A stretch of 64,000 nucleotides of DNA from Pseudomonadales bacterium (GTDB lineage: Bacteria; Pseudomonadota; Gammaproteobacteria; Pseudomonadales; Azotimanducaceae). The translations under genes were made by a program, and so were the position numbers. Under the pieces are notes generated by a model that had not been told where the DNA came from, did no database searches, and was given only the letters and a program-made list of their open reading frames with translations. Positions 52,055-61,897 of the stretch are shown piece by piece; within the stretch, counting starts at the first letter, position 1, and every line of letters begins with the position of its first letter. The stretch spans positions 1 through 64,000 of the forward strand of contig JADHNI010000007.1 in assembly GCA_016779585.1 (NCBI GenBank), read 5' to 3'.

Positions 52055-52510
52055 ATGAACATCGCCAGCCCAGAACCAGCCAGCCTTTGGCGACGCCTGG
52101 CCGCAATGCTCTACGATGGGTTTCTGATTATCGCACTCTGGTTCATCAGCTCGATTATTCTTGTCGCCCTCAATAACGGCGAGGCAATCACCGGCAGGGC
52201 ATTTCAGCTGTTTCTTTACTTCGAAGCCGGGGCATTTTACACCTACTTCTGGCATTTCAAGGGGCAGACGCTTGGCATGCAGGTGTGGAAGATTCGGACC
52301 ATCAATGACACCGGGGAGATACTGACACTCGGAGAGTGTGCGGTCAGATTCTTCTTCGCCACTTTCTCACTTGTGATGATGGGACTCGGCTTTATCTGGA
52401 TTCTTTTTGATCCGGACAGGCTGGCCTGGCATGACCGCGCTTCCGGCACTCGGGTGATCTACCTTGGCAAGGATGCCTACACAAAAGTCAGCGACGAAGC
52501 AGGCGATTAA
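52055..52510 (+). CDS. RDD-family membrane protein
   Basis: A small inner-membrane protein of about 151 residues. The RDD pattern opens LWRRLAAMLYDGFLIIALWF (R-D pair), continues GQTLGMQVWKIRTIN and ends DRLAWHDRASGTRVI (second Asp). Three membrane helices. Role unclear; some RDD proteins are ion antiporters. Start ATG 52055 or GTG 52046. The 3' end overlaps the convergent lptF end by 23 bp. Confidence 0.87.
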   Translation: MNIASPEPASLWRRLAAMLYDGFLIIALWFISSIILVALNNGEAITGRAFQLFLYFEAGAFYTYFWHFKGQTLGMQVWKIRTINDTGEILTLGECAVRFFFATFSLVMMGLGFIWILFDPDRLAWHDRASGTRVIYLGKDAYTKVSDEAGD

Positions 52511-53588
52511 AAGTTTCCACTACCCTGTCAAGCTGGTAGGCGCAAACAACAACGAGTAAAAACAGACCATGGACCCACCAGAGACCAAGACCTTGGGGAA
52601 GGTCACCTTTCTCGATAGCTGAACGGGCGCCGGACAGCATCAGAATGTACAGGAAACAAAGAATCATGGCGGGAACCAGACGGGTAAACCTGCCCTGCCT
52701 CGGATTCACCTTTGCCAGCGGCACTGCCATCAGTGCGATCAGCGGTACCAGAAGGATCACAGCCATCCGCCAGTGCAATTCCGCGGCTGCTTCCCTGGTC
52801 TCTACCCGAAACAGCTGGCTCGTCGACATGGCCCCACGTCGGGTCTTCAGGTTGTCGACAACTGTTGAATCAACCAATTGACCATACTCCTCGTAACTGA
52901 AGACCTGATAGCCACGCTGCCCGGGGGCTCCCTGGTATCTCTGGCCGTTCTGCAGAACAAGAAATCGACGTCCATCGCCATCAATCTGGGTTGCACCTGA
53001 CTCCGCAATAACTGTCACGGCATTACGTGGCTGGTTGGCATGATGGATATCCTGGTATTCGTTGATGAAGACACCACGAAGGCCGCCGTCTTCAGTAATT
53101 CCCTCCGTGTAAGTCACACGCTTGCCTGAACTGAGTGCCTGGAATCTGCCGGGAATCAGGGTATCGAATTCCGTCAGTTGCTGTTGGCTGCGCAGCAGCT
53201 CTTCCACCCGCTGTTCCCCCAGAGGTTTCAGCCAGAGAGACAATGCTGCTGTGATCAGCATGACAATCACAGCCATTACCAGCGTCATACCCATCAGGCG
53301 TTGCGTGCTCACGCTGCAGGACTGCAGGACAATCATCTCGTTGTCGACATAAAGTCGGCCGTAGACCAGCATGATGGCGAGAAAAAAACTGACAGGGACG
53401 ATAAGTTCAAGGAAACCCGGCAACCTGTATCCCATCAGTGCAAACAACACTTCCTGGGTCATGTTGCCTGCCGCGGCTTTGTCCAGGTAAGCACTGAACC
53501 GCCAACCCATCGAGATCACCAGCACAATGCCTGCTACAGCAAACATGGTGGCAAAAACCTCTCTTGAAAAATATCTAAGCAGTATCAC
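52488..53588 (-). CDS. lptF: LPS export ABC permease LptF
   Basis: LptF is one of two inner-membrane permeases of the LptB2FG machine that lifts lipopolysaccharide out of the membrane. The 366 residues show three N-terminal helices with the family patch YGRLYVDNEMIVLQSCSVSTQRL, a periplasmic beta-jelly-roll domain (FQALSSGKRVTYTEG) and three C-terminal helices (VILLVPLIALMAVPLAKVNPRQGRF). GTG 53588 is the start. It is divergent from pepA as in many gammaproteobacteria, but lptG does not follow: an RDD gene on the other strand occupies that place. Confidence 0.94.
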   Translation of the reverse strand: MILLRYFSREVFATMFAVAGIVLVISMGWRFSAYLDKAAAGNMTQEVLFALMGYRLPGFLELIVPVSFFLAIMLVYGRLYVDNEMIVLQSCSVSTQRLMGMTLVMAVIVMLITAALSLWLKPLGEQRVEELLRSQQQLTEFDTLIPGRFQALSSGKRVTYTEGITEDGGLRGVFINEYQDIHHANQPRNAVTVIAESGATQIDGDGRRFLVLQNGQRYQGAPGQRGYQVFSYEEYGQLVDSTVVDNLKTRRGAMSTSQLFRVETREAAAELHWRMAVILLVPLIALMAVPLAKVNPRQGRFTRLVPAMILCFLYILMLSGARSAIEKGDLPQGLGLWWVHGLFLLVVVCAYQLDRVVETFNRLLRR

Positions 53589-53598
53589 AAAAAGCGCC

Positions 53599-53617
53599 CC
53601 TAAAACGTTATATTAGG
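53599..53617. promoter_or_regulatory. Dyad in the lptF-pepA divergent promoter
   Basis: CCTAA...TTAGG arms around an AACGTT centre make an imperfect 19-bp palindrome that overlaps a TATATT-like -10. Placed midway between the lptF and pepA starts, it could be a shared operator. Short arms make chance possible. Confidence 0.35.
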
Positions 53618-53653
53618 ACCGTAGTTCACGCGACACGTTCCTCAGGAGTTCCT

Positions 53654-55171
53654 ATGAAGTATGGCACACGTATGGGTAATGCGGCGAAAGCACGCACCCA
53701 GTGCATCATTGTTGGTGTCTATGATGACGCCCGGCTGACCGACACCGCAAAAGCGCTAGACAAGGAAAGCGGTGGTTACCTGAAGAAGGTGCTCCGACGA
53801 GGAGACATTTCCGGCAAGGCAAAGCAGATGATGGTTCTGCATGATGTGCCGAACGTCAACGCTACCCGCGTTCTGCTGGTGGGTCTCGGCAAAGAAGGCG
53901 GTATGGACGGTGCCAGGTTTGCAGGCATTGCACGTGTCGTCATCGCTCGCTTGAAAGCCATTTCTGTCAAAAACGCACTCAACTGCCTACTTGAAGTTGA
54001 TGTTGCCGGCAGGGACCTGACCTGGAAAGTGCGCCGCACGGTGGAAGCCTTTGATGCCGGCGTCTATCGCTTTACAGAAATGAAGGGCAAACCACCGGAA
54101 AGCGGCGAGACTCTGGAATCTGTAGAACTGTTAGTTGCAGACAAGACTGATCAGGAGGTTGTGGAGGACGCGATCACGATCAGCAACGCATTGAACGCTG
54201 GTATCAACAAGGCCAAAGACCTCGGTAACCTGCCCGGCAACATCTGTACACCAACCTACCTTGCCGACCAGGCAAAGCAACTTGCCAAAGACTATTCATC
54301 AATCACGGTGAAAGTGATTGATGAGAAAGAAATCGAAAAACTGGGCATGGGCGCCTTCATGTCAGTTACGCGCGGCAGCGACCAGCCGGGCAAGCTGATT
54401 ATCATCACGCACAAGGGTGCGAAACCGAAAGACGCACCCCATGTGCTGGTCGGCAAAGGCATTACCTTTGATACCGGGGGAATTTCACTGAAGCCGGGTG
54501 CTGGTATGCACGAGATGATCTGGGACATGTGTGGCGCTGCGACGGTGTTCGGCACCATGCTGGCGGTCGCCGAACAGGGCCTGCCCATCAACGTGATTGG
54601 CGTCCTGGCAGCGGCGGAAAATATGCCTTCCGGAGAAGCCTCGCGACCTGGCGACATCGTGAAAACCATGTCAGGCCAGACGGTTGAAATTCTGAACACT
54701 GATGCGGAAGGCCGCCTGGTGCTTTGTGATGCCCTTACCTACATTGACCAGTACAACCCGGCCACGGTTATAGATGTTGCGACACTTACCGGCGCGGTCA
54801 TTGTGGCTCTGGGCAGTCATCCCACCGCCATGTATGCCAATGACGATGGCGTTGCCGCCGATCTGCATCAAGCCGGGGAGGAATCACTGGACCGGGTATG
54901 GCGCATGCCTCTCTGGGAGGAATACCAGGCCCAGATCAACAGTGCACACGCCGACATGGCCAATATCGGGGGCCGGGAGGCCGGGAGTATTACAGCCGCG
55001 TGCTTCCTTGCTCGCTTCACGAAAAAGTATCGCTGGGCTCACCTTGATTGTGCGGGCACCGCGTTTAACGGCGCCGGTCCGGCGAAGGGCGCTACCGGAA
55101 GGCCGGTTAACCTCATGTTTGAATACCTGAACAATCAGTACCGCAAGACGCTCGCCGAGGACGCCAGTTGA
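53654..55171 (+). CDS. pepA: Leucyl aminopeptidase
   Basis: The M17 two-metal aminopeptidase, cytosolic hexamer. In 505 residues: an N-terminal regulatory macro-like domain, then GKGITFDTGGISLKPG (metal Asp, catalytic Lys), GVLAAAENMPSG and the signature NTDAEGRLVL near residue 349, with DVATLTGA. CAGGAG precedes the ATG. In some relatives PepA also binds DNA. It overlaps holC by four bases, forming pepA-holC-(small gene)-valS. Confidence 0.96.
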   Translation: MKYGTRMGNAAKARTQCIIVGVYDDARLTDTAKALDKESGGYLKKVLRRGDISGKAKQMMVLHDVPNVNATRVLLVGLGKEGGMDGARFAGIARVVIARLKAISVKNALNCLLEVDVAGRDLTWKVRRTVEAFDAGVYRFTEMKGKPPESGETLESVELLVADKTDQEVVEDAITISNALNAGINKAKDLGNLPGNICTPTYLADQAKQLAKDYSSITVKVIDEKEIEKLGMGAFMSVTRGSDQPGKLIIITHKGAKPKDAPHVLVGKGITFDTGGISLKPGAGMHEMIWDMCGAATVFGTMLAVAEQGLPINVIGVLAAAENMPSGEASRPGDIVKTMSGQTVEILNTDAEGRLVLCDALTYIDQYNPATVIDVATLTGAVIVALGSHPTAMYANDDGVAADLHQAGEESLDRVWRMPLWEEYQAQINSAHADMANIGGREAGSITAACFLARFTKKYRWAHLDCAGTAFNGAGPAKGATGRPVNLMFEYLNNQYRKTLAEDAS

Positions 55172-55584
55172 CAAAAATCGACTTCTACCAGGTGAATGGG
55201 GACGAAGCCCTGTTCACCTGCAGATTGATCGACCAGGTATATCGTCGCGGGCACCAGATCTACGTGCACGCGATGAACGAGGAGCAGGCGAAACTGCTGG
55301 ACGACCACCTCTGGGTCTTTCGCCCCGATGCCTTTGTGCCCCACGTGATGCATGATTCAGAACATCCGGCTCCGATCCGGATTGGCTTTGATCACGAGCC
55401 GGAAGACCACCAGGATGTCCTGGTGAACCTATCAGGAGACATACCGCATTTCTTTTCCCGCTTCGATCGGGTTGCAGAGGTCGTTCCTGTCGACCAAAAT
55501 AGCCGCGAGTCAGCCCGCAAGAATTACACCTACTATAAGGAGCGGGGCTACGTGCTGGAATATCACAACATCAATCAGGCCTGA
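55168..55584 (+). CDS. holC: DNA polymerase III chi subunit
   Basis: Chi links the clamp loader to single-strand-binding protein. The 138 residues open TKIDFYQVNGDE and include CRLIDQVYRRGHQIYVHAMNEEQAKLLDDHLWVFRPDAFVPH and FDRVAEVVP, the standard pattern. The start is TTG 55168, which overlaps the pepA TGA (TTGA), the conserved arrangement. The stop overlaps the next ATG. Confidence 0.94.
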   Translation: MTKIDFYQVNGDEALFTCRLIDQVYRRGHQIYVHAMNEEQAKLLDDHLWVFRPDAFVPHVMHDSEHPAPIRIGFDHEPEDHQDVLVNLSGDIPHFFSRFDRVAEVVPVDQNSRESARKNYTYYKERGYVLEYHNINQA

Positions 55585-55949
55585 TGGACGAAGACGAAAA
55601 GAAGCCGAGTACGATTCCACTCCTGCACGACATGGTCTACGACCCGTCGCTGCCACTCCGACCCCCGAAACGACCCAGACGCCCAAAGGCTGAAAAGCCA
55701 TCAACCCCACCTGGTTATGACCCCGATACCATTGATCTCTTTGGCGACGTCGACCAATCGCTGGACGAAGAGACCCTGGAGGAGCATACGGCGCCTTCAG
55801 CTGGTCACGAGCTTTCAGCAGAATCCTCAGCATGTGAAGGACGCGAGGAAAAAGACGAGATCAGCCAGCGGCTGCGCAGCGAACTGACCGAGCAGCTGAC
55901 CTCCATCCTTGACGACCTTGGCAGCCCGGACAGCGATAAACAGGGCTGA
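55584..55949 (+). CDS. Uncharacterised protein between holC and valS
   Basis: A 121-residue hydrophilic, mostly disordered protein. It has a short conserved-looking segment [13 protein letters not shown] near the N-terminus, a basic proline-rich stretch, a low-complexity acidic middle and a final amphipathic helix [20 protein letters not shown]. Similar short proteins with an IPLL/IPVL-D-V patch and C-terminal helix occur at this locus in related bacteria. TGATG overlap with holC. Function unknown; the helix could bind a partner. Confidence 0.65.
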   Translation: MDEDEKKPSTIPLLHDMVYDPSLPLRPPKRPRRPKAEKPSTPPGYDPDTIDLFGDVDQSLDEETLEEHTAPSAGHELSAESSACEGREEKDEISQRLRSELTEQLTSILDDLGSPDSDKQG

Positions 55950-55998
55950 ACCGCTCCCACTACACGTATATAATTCGCCCTTTTTCGCCGGTTACAAC

Positions 55999-58764
55999 AT
56001 GAGCAAGTATTCACCCCAGGATATTGAACAGTCCTGGTATCAGAAATGGGAGAAGAATAACTACTTCGCACCTTCCGGTAATGGCGAGTCCTTCAGCATT
56101 GCCATCCCGCCACCCAACGTAACCGGCACCCTGCACATGGGGCACGCTTTCCAGCACAGCATCGTTGACTCCCTGATCCGCTATCAGCGCATGAGCGGCA
56201 AAAATACCCTCTGGCAGATGGGTACTGACCACGCGGGTATCGCGACCCAGATGCTGGTTACCGAGCAGCTCGCCGCACAGGGCATTAAACCCTCCGACCT
56301 GGGTCGTGAGGCTTTCGTCGACAAGGTCTGGGAATGGAAAGAAGAATCCGGCGGCACCATCTCGAAACAGCTCCGCCGACTGGGTGCATCCCTGCACTGG
56401 GAAACAGAGCGATTTACACTGGATGAGGGACTTTCAGAAGCAGTTCTTGAAGTCTTTGTCCGCCTGCATGAAGAAGGCCTGATCTACCGGGGCAAACGGC
56501 TCGTGAACTGGGACCCTGTCCTGAAGACGTCACTGTCAGACCTGGAAGTTGAGTCCAAGGAAGAACAGGGCAACCTCTGGCATTTCAAATACCCAATGGT
56601 TGAAGACCCGAATCGGTTCCTGATTGTTGCAACCACACGACCGGAGACCATGCTTGGCGATACCGCCGTCGCGGTTAACCCGGATGATGAGCGCTACAAG
56701 GACCTGGTCGGCAAAGAAGTGATGCTGCCACTGGCGGATCGCCCTATTCCCGTTATCGCCGATCACTATGTTGATATGGAGTTCGGTACAGGCTGCGTGA
56801 AGATTACTCCCGCACACGATTTTAACGACTATGACGTGGGTAACCGCCATGACCTGCCGCTCATCAACATTCTGAATGAGGACGCGACTCTCAATGACGA
56901 CGTGCCGGAAAAATATCGAGGCATGGATCGATTTGAGGCGCGCAAGGCCGTGATTGCTGACCTGGATGCACTCGGCCTGCTGGAAAAAATCGATGACCAC
57001 ACAATGGCAGTGCCTCGCGGCGAACGTTCCGGTGTTGTGGTCGAGCCTTACCTGTCAGACCAGTGGTTCGTCAAAATTGCGCCGCTGGCAGAACCGGCCA
57101 TCAAGGCAGTGGAAGACGGTGATATCGAATTTGTACCGAAGAATGCAGAAAACATTTACTTCGCCTGGATGCGTAACATCCAGGACTGGTGCATCAGTCG
57201 ACAGCTCTGGTGGGGACACAGGATTCCTGCCTGGTACGACAATGACGGCAATATCTACGTGGCCCGCAGCGAAGAAGAGGCCCGCGAGAAACACAATCTC
57301 GCACCTGGCCTGGAGCTGAAACAGGACGCGGACGTACTGGATACCTGGTTCTCATCGGCACTCTGGACTTTTTCGACACTGGGCTGGCCGGAACAGACAA
57401 AAGAACTCGAGACTTTCCACTCAACAGACATCATGGTCACCGGTCACGACATCATCAGCCTGTGGGTATCACGCATGATCATGATGACCCTCAAGTTCAT
57501 CGGTGAAGTACCCTTCCGCAAGGTATATATCCACGGGCTTGTCACTGACGCCAATGGGCAGAAGATGTCGAAGTCGAAAGGCAATGGCCTGGACCCCATG
57601 GACATCATCGACGGGATCAGTCTCGATGACCTGGTCGCAAAACGCACCAGTAACCTGATGCAACCGCGCATGGCAGAACGAATCGAGAAGGCAACACGCA
57701 AGGAATATCCCGAAGGCATCATGGCGTTCGGTACAGACCCACTTCGCTTTACCTTCTATTCCATCGCCTCACAGACTCGTTCACTGCGCTTCGACATGAA
57801 GCGCGTGGAAGGCTATCGAAACTTCTGCAACAAGCTGTGGAATGCCGCCAATTTTGTTTACGGCAACATCAGCGAGCACGCCGATGAGCTCGGAAGTGCC
57901 GATGTTGAATTATCGGACATCGATCGCTGGATTGTCTCGGAGTTACAGAGAACAACCGCTGCCATTCATCTTGCAATGGACACGTACCGATTCGACCTTG
58001 CCTCCAAGGCCCTGTACGAATTCGTCTGGGATGAATTCTGCGACTGGTATCTCGAGCTGACGAAACCTATCCTGAACAGTGATGCGGCAACTGATGCGCA
58101 GAAGCGGGGAACACGTCAGACACTGGCAAAAACCCTGGAATCCATTCTGCGGCTGGCACATCCGTTCCTGCCATTCATTACCGAAGAACTCTGGCAACAG
58201 ATGCCAACCACGGTACGGGATTCAGGCGACACCATCATGCTGCAGCCCTACCCGCCAAGTATTGAGGAAAACATCAACATCGATGCCGAGGCTGGTATCG
58301 ACTGGCTGAAGAAAGTGGTCACTGGTGTTCGTAACATCCGCGGCGAGATGGACATCTCACCGGTCAAGGAAGTGCCGGTCATGTTTGCAGACGGCAGTGC
58401 CGGGGATAAAGCCAGACTGGAGAAGTACACACAACTTCTGCAATTCCTGGTTCGCCCCGAATCCCTGACCTGGCTGGACCAAGGCGATGCAAAACCGCTC
58501 GCCGCGACCGCGCTGGTTGGTGACATGGAACTGCTGGTGCCCATGGCAGGCCTGATCGATAAAGATGCTGAACTTGCGCGCCTCGACAAGGAAATTGACC
58601 GCAAGCAGAAAGATCGCGCACGTACCGAAGGCAAGATCAACAATCCCAACTTTGTAGAAAAGGCACCCGAGGATGTTGTGCAGAAGGAACGAGAAAAACT
58701 ACAGGATCTCGATTCCGCTCTGCAAAAACTGCAGGAACAACGCGCAAGTGTCGCCGCCATCTAA
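55999..58764 (+). CDS. valS: Valyl-tRNA synthetase
   Basis: A class I synthetase of 921 residues. The HIGH motif is [14 protein letters not shown] (H46-H49), the KMSKS motif [14 protein letters not shown], and an editing domain of about 170-330 ([17 protein letters not shown]). A C-terminal coiled coil ([23 protein letters not shown]) binds tRNA. ATG 55999 ([10 protein letters not shown]) is the family start; the in-frame extension overlaps the small gene. It ends the pepA-holC block. Confidence 0.97.
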   Translation: MSKYSPQDIEQSWYQKWEKNNYFAPSGNGESFSIAIPPPNVTGTLHMGHAFQHSIVDSLIRYQRMSGKNTLWQMGTDHAGIATQMLVTEQLAAQGIKPSDLGREAFVDKVWEWKEESGGTISKQLRRLGASLHWETERFTLDEGLSEAVLEVFVRLHEEGLIYRGKRLVNWDPVLKTSLSDLEVESKEEQGNLWHFKYPMVEDPNRFLIVATTRPETMLGDTAVAVNPDDERYKDLVGKEVMLPLADRPIPVIADHYVDMEFGTGCVKITPAHDFNDYDVGNRHDLPLINILNEDATLNDDVPEKYRGMDRFEARKAVIADLDALGLLEKIDDHTMAVPRGERSGVVVEPYLSDQWFVKIAPLAEPAIKAVEDGDIEFVPKNAENIYFAWMRNIQDWCISRQLWWGHRIPAWYDNDGNIYVARSEEEAREKHNLAPGLELKQDADVLDTWFSSALWTFSTLGWPEQTKELETFHSTDIMVTGHDIISLWVSRMIMMTLKFIGEVPFRKVYIHGLVTDANGQKMSKSKGNGLDPMDIIDGISLDDLVAKRTSNLMQPRMAERIEKATRKEYPEGIMAFGTDPLRFTFYSIASQTRSLRFDMKRVEGYRNFCNKLWNAANFVYGNISEHADELGSADVELSDIDRWIVSELQRTTAAIHLAMDTYRFDLASKALYEFVWDEFCDWYLELTKPILNSDAATDAQKRGTRQTLAKTLESILRLAHPFLPFITEELWQQMPTTVRDSGDTIMLQPYPPSIEENINIDAEAGIDWLKKVVTGVRNIRGEMDISPVKEVPVMFADGSAGDKARLEKYTQLLQFLVRPESLTWLDQGDAKPLAATALVGDMELLVPMAGLIDKDAELARLDKEIDRKQKDRARTEGKINNPNFVEKAPEDVVQKEREKLQDLDSALQKLQEQRASVAAI

Positions 58765-58901
58765 CGACCTCGCTTTTTTGCACTGCAATATGAACTCTCC
58801 TAAATTTTTGGACACAACTCCATAAATTGTGCTTTTATGCCGCTACATCTCGGGTTACCGATGGTGTGGGCAGAATAAGAATTACAGGGGACACACTGGC
58901 C

Positions 58902-59111
58902 ATGTCGGATAGGCATTCCGGAACCGTTAAATGGTTCAACGACGCTAAGGGCTATGGATTCATCGAGCGGGAGGCAGGTGACGACGTGTTCGTTCACTAC
59001 CGTTCAATCAGAGGAGACGGCTTTCGCACGCTGAAACAGGATGCAAGAGTCGAGTTCGATGTATCTGAAACAGACAAGGGGTTTCAGGCAGAGGATGTTG
59101 TTGAAATTTAG
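58902..59111 (+). CDS. Cold-shock-domain protein
   Basis: A 69-residue CspA-type OB-fold protein with RNP1 KGYGFIER and RNP2 DVFVHYRSI. It melts RNA secondary structure. ATG 58902 ([14 protein letters not shown]) is used. The 137-bp leader after valS leaves room for the long 5' untranslated region usual for csp genes. The [17 protein letters not shown] part is standard. Confidence 0.93.
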   Translation: MSDRHSGTVKWFNDAKGYGFIEREAGDDVFVHYRSIRGDGFRTLKQDARVEFDVSETDKGFQAEDVVEI

Positions 59112-59143
59112 CAGCCCGATCTGAACACCCCTTTACAAACTTG

Positions 59144-60118
59144 TTAACTCTCTACTGCGAGAACGACCTTGCCGGTTGTCTTGTCAGAAGCAACGAGCTC
59201 GTGCGCCTCTGACACATCTGTTATGGGGAACACTTTCTCTATCACTGGCCTGATTTCACCCGATTCAATCTTCGGCCACACACGTTGCTCAAGCTGAGTC
59301 ATGATCTCTGCCTTTTCCTCAACTGGCCGCGCTCGGAGTGTCGACCCGATAACCCGGGCACGCTTCATCATTAGCTGTGCCAGGTCCAGTTCGGTTTTTG
59401 TGCCGCTCATGAGACCAATTAATACCAGTCGGCCGCCGGTTCCAAGGAGTTTGAGGTTGTCCTCAAAGTAGCCTGCGCCCACAGGATCCAGGATGACATC
59501 GACGCCCTGCCCGCCTGCGAAGGCCTTGGCCGCCTCGAAGAACGGTCCCTCGTGACGCACAGAACCTGCGCTGGCGCCCATTTCGAGACAGGTTTCGAGT
59601 TTTTCCTTTGAGCCCAACGTCACAAAACAAGGTGAGCCAAAAGCCCTGCAAAGCTGAATGGCCGTTGTGCCAACGCCACTCGCACCAGCGTGGATAATCA
59701 CTTTCTCACCAGGCTGCAGTTCTGCTTCCATAAAGAGGTTCAGCCATGCCGTGGCGAACACTTCGGGCAGGGCCGCGCCCTGCTCATAATTCAGGCCGGC
59801 GGGAAGAGGCAGAACACTGCCCTCATGCACCGCCGCAAGTTCGCTGTAGCCGCCACCTGCCAGCAGGGCACAAACACGGTCTCCCTTCTTGTAGCGGGAA
59901 CATTCCGAACCCGTCTCAACCACTTCGCCGGCACATTCCAGGCCCATGATCGGGCTGGCACCGGGAGGCGGTGGATAAAGGCCGCGGCGCTGCATCAGGT
60001 CTGCGCGGTTGATCGCCGTTGCATGGATCTTGATCAGGACCTCTTTCGCTCCAACCCCGGGAGACTCAAACTCATCCCACGACAGCGAGTGATCTTCTGC
60101 AACGATAACGGCTTTCAC
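59144..60118 (-). CDS. NAD(P)H:quinone oxidoreductase (zinc-type MDR, PIG3-like)
   Basis: A medium-chain reductase of 324 residues without zinc-binding cysteines. Marks: ATAINRADLMQRRGLYPPPPGASPIMGLECAGEV, VCALLAGGGYSE, GASGVGTTAIQLCRAFG (NADPH motif), and LIGLMSGTKTELDLAQLMMKRA, a PIG3/QOR type pattern. It reduces quinones or enones. It follows slyX by 26 bp on the same strand. Confidence 0.9.
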   Translation of the reverse strand: MKAVIVAEDHSLSWDEFESPGVGAKEVLIKIHATAINRADLMQRRGLYPPPPGASPIMGLECAGEVVETGSECSRYKKGDRVCALLAGGGYSELAAVHEGSVLPLPAGLNYEQGAALPEVFATAWLNLFMEAELQPGEKVIIHAGASGVGTTAIQLCRAFGSPCFVTLGSKEKLETCLEMGASAGSVRHEGPFFEAAKAFAGGQGVDVILDPVGAGYFEDNLKLLGTGGRLVLIGLMSGTKTELDLAQLMMKRARVIGSTLRARPVEEKAEIMTQLEQRVWPKIESGEIRPVIEKVFPITDVSEAHELVASDKTTGKVVLAVES

Positions 60119-60144
60119 CTGTGATACCTCCTGAAGGAATGTTG

Positions 60145-60369
60145 TTAATAGTGCGGGGGTTTTTCGTACTGCGGCGTTCCCGCCTGGGGTCGATGGTGTG
60201 AATCGGTCTCTAACTTTCGCAGTTGTTCTGCCAGTAACTGCACCTGCCGAAGAATATCCAGCAACTGTTTCTGCTGGTCTGCAAGAGCATCGTCCAGTTT
60301 ACTGATCGTGTGATCCTGGAATGCCAGTCGCTCTTCAAGGTCGATAAGCTTCTGCTCGACGTCAGTCAT
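60145..60369 (-). CDS. slyX: SlyX protein
   Basis: A 74-residue coiled-coil protein: VEQKLIDLEERLAFQDHTISKLDDAL, ADQQKQLLDILRQVQLLAEQL and the conserved tail PPHY. Role unknown. ATG 60369 overlaps the hisF TGA (TGATG), so slyX is translated with hisF here. Confidence 0.9.
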   Translation of the reverse strand: MTDVEQKLIDLEERLAFQDHTISKLDDALADQQKQLLDILRQVQLLAEQLRKLETDSHHRPQAGTPQYEKPPHY

Positions 60370-61148
60370 CAATACCTCATCCGGACCTTCACACCACGTT
60401 CGCTGAGCCAGCTTTTAAGCCCACTCACCGTGTAGTCACCATAGTGCACCATGGAAGCCACAAGCGCCGCATCCGCTTTGCCCTCAGTCAGCACTTCCAG
60501 CAGATGCTCCGGTTTACCAGCGCCACCGGATGCAATGACAGGGATGGAGACCGCCTCGGCAATCATGCGCGTCAGGTTAATCTCGTAACCTTCACGTGTA
60601 CCGTCTGCGTCAATGGAGTTCACGACGAGTTCTCCTGCACCCAGTTCTTCACCTTTGAGCGCCCACTCGAGCGCATCAATACCCATGGGAGTGCGACCGC
60701 CATTGATCACAACTTCATATCCGCTGGGAAACTCGCGAGTGGTTTCTACCTTAAGGATATCCATCGACAGCACGGTGTTCTGGTTACCTATAGCATGTGC
60801 ACATTCAGCAATCAGTTCAGGCCGCTTCACGGCGGCAGAATTAACGTTGATTTTTTCAGCGCCAGCCCAGAGGAGTTTGTTGGCATCTTCCACGGTGCGG
60901 ATGCCACCACCGACAGAGAATGGAATGTAGACTTCCTGCGCCACTTTCTCGACGACATCCAGCATGATGTTTCGGGCATCACTGGAGGCTGTGATGTCAT
61001 AGAACACCAGTTCATCCAGGCCATCGTCATAGTACTCACGCGCTTTCTCGACGGGGTCACCAATGTCCCTGGTATCAACAAACTTAACGCTCTTGGCGAG
61101 CTTGCCATCACGGACGTCCAGGCAGGCAATAATTCTTTTACTCAGCAT
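60369..61148 (-). CDS. hisF: Imidazole glycerol phosphate synthase cyclase subunit
   Basis: HisF joins ammonia from HisH to PRFAR, making imidazole glycerol phosphate and AICAR. The beta/alpha barrel keeps the catalytic D11 (IIACLDV) and D130 (LSMDILK) and the phosphate sites [13 protein letters not shown] and [11 protein letters not shown]. The sequence is the [22 protein letters not shown]...SIDADGT variant, which looks closer to the HisF form seen in deltaproteobacteria than to enterobacterial HisF. ATG 61148 overlaps the hisH TGA. No hisA, hisI, hisB or hisE is beside it. Confidence 0.9.
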   Translation of the reverse strand: MLSKRIIACLDVRDGKLAKSVKFVDTRDIGDPVEKAREYYDDGLDELVFYDITASSDARNIMLDVVEKVAQEVYIPFSVGGGIRTVEDANKLLWAGAEKINVNSAAVKRPELIAECAHAIGNQNTVLSMDILKVETTREFPSGYEVVINGGRTPMGIDALEWALKGEELGAGELVVNSIDADGTREGYEINLTRMIAEAVSIPVIASGGAGKPEHLLEVLTEGKADAALVASMVHYGDYTVSGLKSWLSERGVKVRMRY

Positions 61149-61762
61149 CAGACACTCCAGCACTTGAAGGCGGCAAGCAGCTTCAAACCGAGTTCGCCAC
61201 TTTTCTCAAGGTGAAACTGGGTTGCAAACAGGTTGTCTTTGCCGATGATGGAACAGAAGGTTTTGTCGCCATAGTCGGTCGTCCCGAGGATGTTTTCTTC
61301 TCGCAACGGGCGCGCGTAATAACTGTGCACGAAATAGAACTCATCACCGGATTCCAGCTCGGACAGCATCGGGTGACTTCGCTCGATATTGATTTCGTTC
61401 CAGCCGATGTGCGGCACCTTAAGAGACCTGTCAGAAAAATCGAAACGCTCACAGGCGCCCTCGACGAGCCCCAGGCAATTCTTGTTGCCCTCTTCCGTAT
61501 GCTCAAGAACGATTTGCAGACCCAGGCAGATTCCCAGCAGGGGTTTGCCACTCTGGTAATAGGCAGTGATTGCCTCATCCAGGCCTCGCGCTTTAAGCGT
61601 ATCCACCGCGCTGACGGCTGAACCCACACCGGGAAAGATCAGCTTGTCCGCTGCCAGCACAACCTCGGGGTCTGCAGAGATTTCCGCATCCATTCCCACG
61701 TGCTGGCAGGCCCGCTGAACGCTGCGCACGTTTCCGGCGTCATAATCCACAATGACTGGCAC
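61148..61762 (-). CDS. hisH: Imidazole glycerol phosphate synthase glutaminase subunit
   Basis: A class I glutamine amidotransferase of 204 residues. The nucleophile C79 lies in LLGICLGLQ, and the His/Glu pair in [18 protein letters not shown] and VPHIGWN are standard. It hydrolyses glutamine and channels ammonia to HisF, which it overlaps. It is divergent from the GntR-PurM fusion across 135 bp that holds an 18-bp palindrome, so that protein may control it. Confidence 0.93.
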   Translation of the reverse strand: MPVIVDYDAGNVRSVQRACQHVGMDAEISADPEVVLAADKLIFPGVGSAVSAVDTLKARGLDEAITAYYQSGKPLLGICLGLQIVLEHTEEGNKNCLGLVEGACERFDFSDRSLKVPHIGWNEINIERSHPMLSELESGDEFYFVHSYYARPLREENILGTTDYGDKTFCSIIGKDNLFATQFHLEKSGELGLKLLAAFKCWSV

Positions 61763-61848
61763 ACACCCTCCGGGTCGTACTGAAAAGAGCGCGCATTATA
61801 GAGGCCGGCCCCGCTTTCCGCGAATATTCATGTGGACTGAAATATTTT

Positions 61849-61866
61849 GTATTACATATGTGATAC
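61849..61866. promoter_or_regulatory. Palindromic operator between hisH and the GntR-PurM gene
   Basis: GTATTACATATGTGATAC is an 18-bp palindrome with one mismatched pair (T5 against G14), centred on ACATATGT. It lies 31 bp upstream of the GntR-PurM ATG and 86 bp from the hisH ATG. GntR proteins of the YtrA type bind such dyads at their own promoters, so autoregulation is likely. Confidence 0.65.
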
Positions 61867-61897
61867 AGTGGTGCCAGCCCAACAGTCAGGCCCAACC

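Noticed and set aside
53654-53700. Riboswitch or attenuator before pepA and other biosynthetic genes
   Set aside because: No conserved riboswitch core or leader peptide with codon runs was visible in any intergenic region.
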